Shown here: piece by piece, positions 25,569 through 35,020 of the stretch | How the letters are laid out: every line of letters starts with the position of its first letter | How positions within the stretch are numbered: the first letter of the stretch is position 1 | Assembly (NCBI RefSeq): GCF_012911565.1 | Contig: NZ_JAAMPU010000103.1 | Span: forward strand, 62,001-126,000 | Source of the DNA: Flavobacterium silvaticum | GTDB taxonomy: Bacteria; Bacteroidota; Bacteroidia; Flavobacteriales; Flavobacteriaceae | Length of the DNA stretch: 64,000 nt | Direction of reading: 5' to 3' | Made by a program: the position numbers and the translations under genes | The notes under the pieces: generated by a model | Told to the model about the DNA's origin: nothing | Seen by the model: only the letters and a program-made list of their open reading frames with translations | Databases searched by the model: none

Positions 25569-26744
25569 TCAATAATTGAATTCCCCGAAAGCGCTTTTTA
25601 TAGTCAGCTTTTTGCCTTCGTACGCTTCGATACGGCCAACGATTTTGGCTTCCACACCAAACGATTCAGAAATCGAAATGATGTCTTGAGCCACGGCTTC
25701 CGGAACATAAATCTCCATTCTATGTCCGCAGTTGAACACTTGGTACATTTCGCGCCAATCTGTTTTGGACTGTTCCTGGATCAGTTTGAACAAAGGCGGT
25801 ACATCGAACAAATTGTCTTTTATGACATGGACATTTTCTACAAAATGAAGTACTTTGGTTTGTCCGCCGCCGCTGCAATGCACCATGCCGTGGATATCTT
25901 CCGGGTAGAATTTGGAAAGTATTTTTTTGATGATAGGTGCATATGTCCGGGTTGGCGAAAGCACCAGTTTTCCGGCATCGATTGTTGATCCTTCTACGGA
26001 ATCGGTCAGTTTGATCTGTCCCGAATAGACCAAATCTGAAGGAACGGCCGCGTCAAAAGTTTCCGGATATTTTTCGGCCAATTCTTTTGAAAATACATCG
26101 TGACGTGCCGAAGTCAGTCCGTTGCTTCCCATGCCACCGTTATATCCTTTTTCATAATGCGCCTGACCGTAGGAAGAAAGCCCGACGATTACATCACCCG
26201 GTCTGATTCTGGCATTGTCGATTACATTGCTGCGTTTCATTCGTGCCGTTACGGTAGAATCGACTATGATCGTCCGAACCAAATCACCCACATCGGCAGT
26301 TTCGCCTCCTGTGGAATGAATCGTAACCCCGAATTCTTTGAGTTCGGCAATGAGTTCTTCGGTTCCATTGATGATGGCCGAAAGCACTTCACCCGGAATC
26401 AGGTTTTTGTTGCGTCCGATGGTAGAAGACAGCATAATGTTATCGGTAGCCCCGACACACAGCAAATCGTCTATGTTCATAATAAGCGCATCCTGGGCAA
26501 TGCCTTTCCAGACCGAAATATCTCCGGTTTCTTTCCAATAGGCATAAGCCAGGGATGACTTGGTTCCGGCTCCGTCTGCGTGCATGACCAGACAGAAGTT
26601 TTCATCGCCAGTCAAATAATCTGGGACGATTTTGCAGAATGCTTTTGGGAAAAGGCCTTTGTCGATGTTTTTGATGGCCGCGTGGACTTCCTGTTTTTCA
26701 GCAGAGACACCGCGTTGCGCATATCTTTTGGACGAATCACTCAT
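25569..26744 (-). CDS. purM: Phosphoribosylformylglycinamidine cyclo-ligase (AIR synthase)
   Basis: 391 aa. Catalyses ATP-dependent ring closure of FGAM to AIR in purine synthesis. Seen: the PurM N-domain with VMHADGAGTKSSLAY (the HxDGxGTK nucleotide-binding region), IAQDALIMNIDDLLCVGA, STGGETADVGDLV, then a C-domain with VGLSSYGQAHYEKGYNGGMG. This is the longer (about 390 aa) variant common in Bacteroidota, so a related AIR-synthase-like role is a small alternative. MSDSSKRYAQRGVSAEK at 26744 is the natural start, 24 codons inside the open frame. alkB lies 81 bp upstream on the same strand. Confidence 0.87.
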   Translation of the reverse strand: MSDSSKRYAQRGVSAEKQEVHAAIKNIDKGLFPKAFCKIVPDYLTGDENFCLVMHADGAGTKSSLAYAYWKETGDISVWKGIAQDALIMNIDDLLCVGATDNIMLSSTIGRNKNLIPGEVLSAIINGTEELIAELKEFGVTIHSTGGETADVGDLVRTIIVDSTVTARMKRSNVIDNARIRPGDVIVGLSSYGQAHYEKGYNGGMGSNGLTSARHDVFSKELAEKYPETFDAAVPSDLVYSGQIKLTDSVEGSTIDAGKLVLSPTRTYAPIIKKILSKFYPEDIHGMVHCSGGGQTKVLHFVENVHVIKDNLFDVPPLFKLIQEQSKTDWREMYQVFNCGHRMEIYVPEAVAQDIISISESFGVEAKIVGRIEAYEGKKLTIKSAFGEFNY

Positions 26745-26825
26745 GTTGTGTAGTTGAGCGGCAAAGATAGTTTTTTCAGATTCAAAACGGAAGCCGGAAA
26801 ATAGCTGAAATCTCAAATCAAGGCT

Positions 26826-27413
26826 TCAAAAAATGAACTTCCGGAACGTAAGGTTGATTCGTGGCTCAACTACTTTTTTTGTTTTGGGTAACGAATGATG
26901 CCAGAACTGCTGGGTCGGCGGTTTCATGAGCAACAGACTGCCGTTTTGAAGATGCAATGAAACAGTCTCTTTGCTGGTTTTATGCCGGAATGAAAAATTG
27001 CGTCCGGCTCCAAGGCTCAACGAAACAATCGACGAATCTGCCGAAAGCGTCTTTTCATTATCGGAATGCCAGCCCATGCCGTCGTTTCCGTCGTGATAAA
27101 AATTGAGCAGGCAGGAATTGAACGACTCGCCTGAACGTTCTTCGGCAATCTGTTTCAGTTTCAATAAATCGTCTGTCCATGGCAATGCCACTTTGGTCGA
27201 TCCGGAATAGGTGTATGCAAAGTCAGAATCACCGAACCAAGCTGTTTCGCGCCGCGTAATGTGTGTCTTGCCAAAAATGGTGACGCTGTCGTTTTGCCAT
27301 GGGATTTCGTTAGTGAGGGTTTTCAAAAAAGTATCGGCCTCTGGTTCCGGAATGGCATTCGGAATGTAAAACGCGGCTCCGTCTTGCGGCAACAGATTTT
27401 GGAAATGGGACAT
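26826..27413 (-). CDS. alkB: Alpha-ketoglutarate-dependent dioxygenase AlkB-like
   Basis: 195 aa. Fe(II)/2-oxoglutarate dioxygenase of the ALKBH2/3-like group that removes alkyl lesions from nucleic-acid bases. The iron ligands are WHSD (His116, Asp118) and the His of WHHSLPKTKKVVEPRIN. The 2-oxoglutarate-binding Arg is in RINLTFRKF, the AlkB RxNxTxR signature. The ATG at 27413 is used; a TTG three codons upstream is the only alternative. It is divergent from guaA and has no adjacent ada/aidB genes. Confidence 0.9.
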   Translation of the reverse strand: MSHFQNLLPQDGAAFYIPNAIPEPEADTFLKTLTNEIPWQNDSVTIFGKTHITRRETAWFGDSDFAYTYSGSTKVALPWTDDLLKLKQIAEERSGESFNSCLLNFYHDGNDGMGWHSDNEKTLSADSSIVSLSLGAGRNFSFRHKTSKETVSLHLQNGSLLLMKPPTQQFWHHSLPKTKKVVEPRINLTFRKFIF

Positions 27414-27545
27414 TATCGACAAATTTTTGATTGGATTTCTTTAAATGAAAATGATTTGAGTGACTTTGTGAGATTTTGATAAATGTTATAAGATTCTGTA
27501 AATCAATTTTTTATGATTTTATTGTCAATTCTCCCAAACTCATTT

Positions 27546-27574
27546 TTGCCAAACGAAAATTAAGACTAATTTTG
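27546..27574 (+). promoter_or_regulatory. Bacteroidota promoter for guaA, placing the transcript start at the ATG
   Basis: TTG at 27546-27548 and an exact TAnnTTTG (TAATTTTG, 27567-27574) are 18 bp apart. The guaA ATG is at 27578, 3 bp after the -7 element, so the predicted transcript is leaderless or nearly so. Confidence 0.6.
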
Positions 27575-27577
27575 CGC

Positions 27578-29107
27578 ATGCAACACAACGTCCTTATCCT
27601 TGATTTCGGTTCGCAATACACACAACTTATTGCGCGCCGCGTTCGCGAGTTGAACATCTTTTGCGAAATCTTCCCTTACAACAATTTTCCACAGGACCTT
27701 TCGTCTTTCAAAGCCGTGATCCTTTCGGGCAGTCCGTTTTCCACACGTGCCGACGATGCGCCTCACCCTGATTTATCACAGATTCGCGGAAAAATGCCTT
27801 TGCTTGCCGTTTGTTACGGAGCGCAATACCTGGCACATTTCGACGGTGGGGAAGTAGGTGCTTCGAGTACGCGCGAATACGGCAGGGCCAATTTGTCTTT
27901 CATAAAAGATGGCGAACCTTTCTTTGCAAACGTTCCGGCCAATTCACAGGTTTGGATGTCGCATTCAGATACGATCAAAAAGCTTCCTACAGGCGGTATC
28001 AGGCTCGCCAGCACGCATGATGTAGAAAATGCGGCCTATAAAATCGAAGGTGAAACGACTTACGCGATCCAGTTCCATCCGGAGGTTTATCATTCGACAG
28101 ATGGAAAACAGATGCTTGAGAATTTCCTGGTCAACATTGCAGAAGTTCCCCAAAATTTTACTCCGAATGCATTTGTGGAAGAGATCGTTTCAGAGCTTCA
28201 GCAGAAGATCGGGGACGATAAAGTAGTGCTCGGATTGTCCGGCGGAGTCGATTCTACCGTTGCTGCGGTGTTACTAAACAAGGCGATTGGCAAGAACCTA
28301 TATTGTATTTTCGTTAATAATGGCCTGTTGCGCAAGAACGAATTCGAGAGCGTCCTGCACCAATATAAAGACATGGGATTGAATGTAAAAGGTGTCGATG
28401 CATCGGACAGATTCCTCTCTCAACTCGCCGGAATAGACGATCCGGAAACCAAAAGAAAAACCATCGGACGGGTATTTATCGAGGTTTTTGATGACGAAGC
28501 ACACTTGCTTACCGATGTTAAATTTCTGGCGCAAGGCACTATATATCCGGATGTTATCGAATCCGTTTCAGTCAAGGGGCCATCGGCTACCATCAAATCG
28601 CACCACAACGTGGGCGGGCTTCCAGACTTCATGAAGCTTCAGGTTGTAGAGCCGCTTCGCATGCTTTTTAAAGATGAGGTACGTCGTGTTGGAGCGACGC
28701 TTGGGATCGATCCGGAACTGTTAGGAAGACATCCATTTCCGGGGCCGGGATTGTCAATCAGGATTTTAGGTGATATAACAAAAGAAAAAGTTCGTATATT
28801 GCAGGATGTCGATGCAATCTTCATCGACGGTTTGAAATCATGGGGCTTATACGATAAGGTTTGGCAAGCGGGAGCAATCCTGCTTCCGGTAAACTCTGTT
28901 GGTGTAATGGGCGATGAACGTACATACGAAAAAGTAGTGGCGTTGCGAGCCGTTGAATCGACAGATGGAATGACCGCCGACTGGGTTCATTTGCCATATG
29001 ATTTCTTAATGAAGATTTCGAATGAGATCATCAATAAAGTAAAAGGAGTGAACCGCGTGGTGTATGACATCAGTTCCAAACCGCCGGCCACGATAGAATG
29101 GGAGTAA
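27578..29107 (+). CDS. guaA: GMP synthase (glutamine-hydrolysing)
   Basis: 509 aa. Converts XMP to GMP with glutamine as nitrogen donor. Class I amidotransferase domain: [18 protein letters not shown], the nucleophile Cys in [13 protein letters not shown], and the His/Glu of [12 protein letters not shown]-pyrophosphatase domain: [18 protein letters not shown]-terminal dimerisation domain: [16 protein letters not shown], ending in KPPATIEWE. The frame is open 34 codons upstream, but [17 protein letters not shown] fits the family start. The two LysM genes follow 18 bp later. Confidence 0.96.
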   Translation: MQHNVLILDFGSQYTQLIARRVRELNIFCEIFPYNNFPQDLSSFKAVILSGSPFSTRADDAPHPDLSQIRGKMPLLAVCYGAQYLAHFDGGEVGASSTREYGRANLSFIKDGEPFFANVPANSQVWMSHSDTIKKLPTGGIRLASTHDVENAAYKIEGETTYAIQFHPEVYHSTDGKQMLENFLVNIAEVPQNFTPNAFVEEIVSELQQKIGDDKVVLGLSGGVDSTVAAVLLNKAIGKNLYCIFVNNGLLRKNEFESVLHQYKDMGLNVKGVDASDRFLSQLAGIDDPETKRKTIGRVFIEVFDDEAHLLTDVKFLAQGTIYPDVIESVSVKGPSATIKSHHNVGGLPDFMKLQVVEPLRMLFKDEVRRVGATLGIDPELLGRHPFPGPGLSIRILGDITKEKVRILQDVDAIFIDGLKSWGLYDKVWQAGAILLPVNSVGVMGDERTYEKVVALRAVESTDGMTADWVHLPYDFLMKISNEIINKVKGVNRVVYDISSKPPATIEWE

Positions 29108-29125
29108 CCCTAAACACCATAGTCT

Positions 29126-29800
29126 ATGAAGAAGGTACTGGTAACATTGATTTTTTTAATTAGCGCTCAATTACTTTCTTCCCAAATCAGGAGCACGAGT
29201 CCTGCAGATGTGGATAAAGACATAGAAAAAGATGTCACTGTGGTAAGCCATACCGTTAAGATGGGGGAAACAGTAAAGCTTATTTCCAAGAAATATCTGG
29301 TCACGCCGCTTGCCATTTATAAACTTAATAAAGCTGCCGTAGACGGGGTTTCAGAAGGCATGGTACTTCAGATTCCGGTTCCGAATTCGCATAAATCTGG
29401 CAGTAAAAACGTTACAAATACAGAAAGTCCGGTTGCGGATTCAGGTACGAATGAAGTACATCATACGGTAAGCCCGGGTGAGACTTTGGCTTCCGTAGCC
29501 CGAAATTACGGCATCACAGTCGATGCTCTTAAAGCGGCCAATCCGCAGGCAGCAGACAGAAAGCTCCACGCAGACGAAACACTTGTAATACCATCTTCAG
29601 AAGGATTGATTCCTTCGAATGAAGGTGCGTCTATGGGTATTTCAGATTCTCCAAGCGACTATAAAGTGGAATCTGGCGATACGTTATCCGGGCTTGCACT
29701 AAAGTTCGGAACCAGTGCCGATGCTATCAAAGGCCTGAATCCAAAAGTTGCCAAACGGGGACTTCGCGCGGGTGAAACCATAAAAGTCAGGGCTGACTAA
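29126..29800 (+). CDS. Exported protein with three LysM domains
   Basis: 224 aa. Signal peptide MKKVLVTLIFLISAQLLSS. Three LysM repeats at residues about 40-85 (VSHTVKMGETVKLISKKY), 112-157 (HHTVSPGETLASVARNYG) and 178-223 (DYKVESGDTLSGLALKFG). No catalytic domain follows. LysM domains bind the GlcNAc backbone of peptidoglycan, so it is probably a cell-wall-binding periplasmic protein. It starts 18 bp after guaA. Confidence 0.88.
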   Translation: MKKVLVTLIFLISAQLLSSQIRSTSPADVDKDIEKDVTVVSHTVKMGETVKLISKKYLVTPLAIYKLNKAAVDGVSEGMVLQIPVPNSHKSGSKNVTNTESPVADSGTNEVHHTVSPGETLASVARNYGITVDALKAANPQAADRKLHADETLVIPSSEGLIPSNEGASMGISDSPSDYKVESGDTLSGLALKFGTSADAIKGLNPKVAKRGLRAGETIKVRAD

Positions 29801-29892
29801 AACCTGTTAACATTTTTTGGATTATTCAAAAAGTTTGGACGGATTACCTGTATAATATCGTTTATCTTTGGGTTAAGAAATCCTGTTGACGT

Positions 29893-31932
29893 ATGAAGTG
29901 TTTAGTATCGTTTGTGACGACCCTTTGTTTTTTTGTAGTATCGGCCCAAAACGACCAATACGTCAAGCACAAGGTCCAGAAATCGGAAACGGTCAATCAG
30001 GTCGCCCAGAAATATCACGTTACGCCAGCGGCCATCTACAGGCTCAATCCGGATGCTTACAATGGCCTGAAAGAAAATCAGGTGCTTTTGATTCCATCCT
30101 CTTCCCAAATTGCCGAAACGCCATCGGTACAAACCGAGAAACCTGCCGCGACTGCAGTGTCGGAATCCGGGTCAGCACAAGAACCTGGAACACATCTAGT
30201 AAAACAAGGCGAGACTTTATTCAGTATCGCCCGAAAATACAGTGTTTCCGTCGATGCCCTCAAAAAAGCAAACCCTATTGTAAACGACGGACTCAAAACC
30301 GGCCAGACACTTAAGATTCCAGGACTTGCTTCGGCTAAAGCGACTACTGCTACGCCAGCGGCACCTGTTGTCAAGGCAGAAAAACCGGTTGCTGCAAAAT
30401 CATCGAATTCCCAGACACATATTGTCCAGCCCGGGGAGACCAAGTTTTCCATCGCAAAACGATACGGCATTTCCGTAGCCGAACTGGAAAAACAAAACCC
30501 GGCAATCAAGCCAGGCCTGCCTGCAGGCTATACGTTGCATGTGGTATCAGAAACCAAACCTGAAACCAGGAATGAAACAGTAGCTGAAAAACCGAAAGCG
30601 GTCACTACAACTATTGCCGAAACTCCCGTATCTGAAACCAACGAAGTCTCCAAAAGCATCAAAAAACAGGGGTATGCCAATTACGAGGTAAAACCTCAGG
30701 AAACCTTGTTCAGCCTTTCACAGATGTTCGGAATTACCCAAGATGAACTGATTGCTTTGAATCCAAACCTCAAAGACGGTGTACGGACTGGAATGATCCT
30801 TAAAGTTCCCGGTAAAGGCTCGATCAACATAACCCAGGAACGTGAATTTGCGGCACCGGTTTCGAGTTATAAAAATATGACGCGTAAAAAATTGGTACTT
30901 CTGTTGCCGTTCAATGCGTCTCGGATTACGGCAGATACCACTAACAATACGGCTTCGCGTTTAAAGAAAGACAGTTTCCTGAACCTGACGCTTGATTTTT
31001 ACGCCGGTGCCCTGATGGCTATCGATTCGGCTAAGGCGCTTGGGATGAACCTTGATGTGCGGATTCTGGATTCGGAGGAAAGCAAATCCGGCTCGAGTGT
31101 TTTGAACCTGGCAAAGACCGACGATTTGAAGAATGCCGATGCGGTAATAGGGCCGTTCTACCAGCAACACGCCGAGAAACTTGCGGAAGCGCTTCCGACT
31201 ACGGCCGTGATTTCGCCATTGTCAAAAGAATCGGGAAAGATGCTGCCGAATTTGTTCCAGGCGATGCCGTCGGAGCAAGTAACCAAAAAGGTAATGCTTG
31301 ATTTCCTGAATTCAAAGAATGCGAACGTTATTGTGGTTAACGATCCGAAACGCGCGAGCAACCGTGAATTCATTACGGCCAATTATCCGGCTTTCCGGTT
31401 TGTGGAAGTCGACGCTTCGGGTTCGGTGAATGCCGATAAGGTCAAAGCCATGCTCAAAAAAGGTGTCACCAATTACATTATACTGGATACGGAACGCACG
31501 GGAATGATACTTTCTGCGACCAATGCTGTATTGACAGAAGTCGCGAATTTCCCGATACAACTCGTTATCATCGAACCGAACGATACGCTTGATTTCGAGG
31601 AAATTTCGATGAAAAGGCTCACAGTGCTCAAACTCGTCTATCCCTCTATGACACGCGATAATGATGAAGCCGCTGCTGTGATTTTCAGGAATGCGTACAA
31701 AGAAAAGAACAAGGTTTTCCCAAGCATGTATGCCACGCGTGGATTCGATGTGACGTTTGACGCCATGATGCGGCTGGCTTCGGGAAAAACGTATGCCGAT
31801 TCTGCGTTGGCAGATAAAACCCAACAGGCCGAAAGCAAATTCGACTATGTCAAAAACGGTGACGGTTTTGTGAACCAGGGCATTTATATACTACAATACA
31901 ACGACGACCTTTCGGTCAAACCCGCTGAATAA
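29893..31932 (+). CDS. LysM protein fused to a periplasmic binding-protein-like receptor domain
   Basis: 679 aa. Signal peptide MKCLVSFVTTLCFFVVSAQ. Four LysM domains lie at residues about 20-68, 98-142, 175-220 and 258-304 (VKHKVQKSETVNQVAQKY, HLVKQGETLFSIARKY, HIVQPGETKFSIAKRYG, YEVKPQETLFSLSQMFG). Residues about 335-670 form a type 1 periplasmic binding fold similar to ANF-receptor/LivJ proteins (KKLVLLLPFNAS, DFYAGALMAIDSAKALG, ADAVIGPFYQQHAEKLA). A ligand is not evident. The combination ties a receptor-like domain to peptidoglycan. TATCTTTG at 29863-29870 is an exact -7 match. osmC overlaps its stop codon by 1 bp. Confidence 0.85.
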   Translation: MKCLVSFVTTLCFFVVSAQNDQYVKHKVQKSETVNQVAQKYHVTPAAIYRLNPDAYNGLKENQVLLIPSSSQIAETPSVQTEKPAATAVSESGSAQEPGTHLVKQGETLFSIARKYSVSVDALKKANPIVNDGLKTGQTLKIPGLASAKATTATPAAPVVKAEKPVAAKSSNSQTHIVQPGETKFSIAKRYGISVAELEKQNPAIKPGLPAGYTLHVVSETKPETRNETVAEKPKAVTTTIAETPVSETNEVSKSIKKQGYANYEVKPQETLFSLSQMFGITQDELIALNPNLKDGVRTGMILKVPGKGSINITQEREFAAPVSSYKNMTRKKLVLLLPFNASRITADTTNNTASRLKKDSFLNLTLDFYAGALMAIDSAKALGMNLDVRILDSEESKSGSSVLNLAKTDDLKNADAVIGPFYQQHAEKLAEALPTTAVISPLSKESGKMLPNLFQAMPSEQVTKKVMLDFLNSKNANVIVVNDPKRASNREFITANYPAFRFVEVDASGSVNADKVKAMLKKGVTNYIILDTERTGMILSATNAVLTEVANFPIQLVIIEPNDTLDFEEISMKRLTVLKLVYPSMTRDNDEAAAVIFRNAYKEKNKVFPSMYATRGFDVTFDAMMRLASGKTYADSALADKTQQAESKFDYVKNGDGFVNQGIYILQYNDDLSVKPAE

Positions 31933-32330
31933 TGACTTCAAAAGTGACTTACCTGGGAGAACTCAGGACATCTTCCATCCATCAGGCTTCGGGAAGCGAG
32001 ATTCTTTCCGATGCGCCAATCGACAACCACGGTAAAGGCGAGGCTTTTTCTCCGACAGATACAGTTGCGAATGCACTCGGAAGTTGCATACTGACCACAA
32101 TGGCTATTAAGGCGAACCAACTGGAATTTAATATGGAAGGCGCATCGGCTGAAGTGACCAAAACCATGGCCGCCGATCCAAGACGTATTTCAAAAATCGA
32201 AGTCCGCATACAAATGCCGGCCGCAGACGAACGCACGCGTTTGGTTCTGGAGCGCGTTGCACATACGTGTCCGGTGCATTACAGTTTGCATCCGGATTTG
32301 GAGAAGGATGTTACGTTTACCTGGGGCTGA
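31932..32330 (+). CDS. OsmC family protein
   Basis: 132 aa. OsmC/Ohr-fold thiol peroxidase family. Seen: FSPTDTVANALGSCILTT with the first redox Cys, and HTCPVHYSLHPDLEKDV with the second Cys in the family position. These pair to reduce organic hydroperoxides. The ATG overlaps the last base of the preceding gene, so it is probably translated from the same mRNA. YhfA-type OsmC paralogues of unknown substrate are a possible alternative. Confidence 0.88.
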   Translation: MTSKVTYLGELRTSSIHQASGSEILSDAPIDNHGKGEAFSPTDTVANALGSCILTTMAIKANQLEFNMEGASAEVTKTMAADPRRISKIEVRIQMPAADERTRLVLERVAHTCPVHYSLHPDLEKDVTFTWG

Positions 32331-32391
32331 TTATTATTTATTGATATTTTTATTGTTTATTCTGAAATCGCCAAGGCGAATATTAACTTAA

Positions 32392-32634
32392 TTGAAAGAC
32401 ATCGGTCAGAATCATCAGGAGCTTATAAAACTGGCTCATGCCAAAATGCCTTTCGGGAAATACGAAGGGCGTTTTCTTATTGATTTGCCTGAATATTATG
32501 TTGTTTGGTATCACAGGACGGGTTTTCCGAAAGGGAAACTCGGGGAGCAGTTGCAACTGGTTTACGAATTAAAGTTGAACGGGCTCGAAGATTTGATCCG
32601 GAATGTAAAAAAGCAATATCCCCAAAAGCCCTGA
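32392..32634 (+). CDS. DUF3820-like small protein, TTG start
   Basis: 80 aa. Contains IKLAHAKMPFGKYEGRFL and LPEYYVVWYHRTGFPKGKLG, which match the (K/A)MPFGKYxGRxLxDLPexYLxWF pattern of the DUF3820/putative quorum-sensing-regulator family. A stop codon (TAA, 32389-32391) is directly upstream in frame, and the first Met inside falls in the conserved core. The start must therefore be the TTG at 32392. Function unknown. The next lipoprotein gene overlaps its stop by one base. Confidence 0.7.
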   Translation: MKDIGQNHQELIKLAHAKMPFGKYEGRFLIDLPEYYVVWYHRTGFPKGKLGEQLQLVYELKLNGLEDLIRNVKKQYPQKP

Positions 32635-33173
32635 TGCAAATGCGTTTTCTGTTATTGTCTGCCATCTCAATCCTGACACTATTTTCGTGTTCACCCAAGG
32701 GAGAAATCAGGACTGTCCCCGGATGCAAATGCGAAATGTATGTTCCGGACGGATTAAAGGAAGTAAAGGCATTTTTTGGTTTCCAGCATCCTACAGCTGG
32801 TGTTGCCATAAAAGTCAGCAAGCAGCGAGGTGCTTTTTATGGACTTAGCCACGCCATTGATGCCAAGGTTTTAAAAGCTTCCGGAATGACCTTGATAAAG
32901 AAGGAAAAGGTGAAAGATTCAGATCAGGCTATGTATTTCTATTTATCCCAGGAATCTGGCGGAGTTACCTATCTGCAACACATGGTTTTGATTGGGGATA
33001 ATGATAACACATACATTTTCAACGCGATCTTTCCGCAAAAGTTAGCCAAAGACTGGAGTGATGAATTGAAAAAAGCAGTCCTGAGTGCTTCCTGTAAAGA
33101 TTTGGAGCATCTTGAAGAACCCCCGCCGGTAAAACAGAGGCCGGTTGTCAATAGCCCCGATGGGAGCGGTTAG
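32634..33173 (+). CDS. Hypothetical lipoprotein, 179 aa
   Basis: Signal MQMRFLLLSAISILTLFSC with the lipobox cysteine at residue 19; a start at the second Met (32640) is equally possible. A second cysteine pair follows (PGCKCEMYV). The mature part is mixed alpha/beta without known motifs and ends in a Pro-rich tail. The stop codon TAG (33171-33173) overlaps the first bases of a repeated intergenic element, and the same frame is open for 32 more codons after it. The protein may once have been longer or fused to the element. Function unknown. Confidence 0.65.
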   Translation: MQMRFLLLSAISILTLFSCSPKGEIRTVPGCKCEMYVPDGLKEVKAFFGFQHPTAGVAIKVSKQRGAFYGLSHAIDAKVLKASGMTLIKKEKVKDSDQAMYFYLSQESGGVTYLQHMVLIGDNDNTYIFNAIFPQKLAKDWSDELKKAVLSASCKDLEHLEEPPPVKQRPVVNSPDGSG

Positions 33174-33297
33174 CTTGCCGCATTGGACGTCCAAGGTTTT
33201 GCCGTGTTGGCAGAACGACCAACGGAAGTTCCTGCCGGCGCATGTAAAACCAGACGTTCAAAAGGCAACTAAAAGCGGGCAGCGGGAATAGCTCCTT
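33172..33297 (+). repeat. Copy 1 of a dispersed element found after stop codons
   Basis: It begins AGCTTGCCG inside the lipoprotein stop codon and ends near the GCGGGCAGCGGGAATAGCTCC block. The middle (GGTTTTGCCGTGTTGGCAGA, then ACGACC) matches the minus-strand copy at about 44700-44800 at roughly three of four bases over 41 nt. The translated stretch FAVLAERPTEVPA also matches FAAVAERLKEAPA there. Element orientation equals that of the upstream gene in both places. The frame after TAG is open for 32 codons to 33272. Not a terminator hairpin. Confidence 0.5.
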
Positions 33298-33333
33298 AAA
33301 AATCAAAAATCTATTATTTACCTCGATTTATAA

Positions 33334-34998
<1,665 letters not shown>

Positions 34999-35020
34999 AC
35001 CGCACAAAAGTGCATCACTA

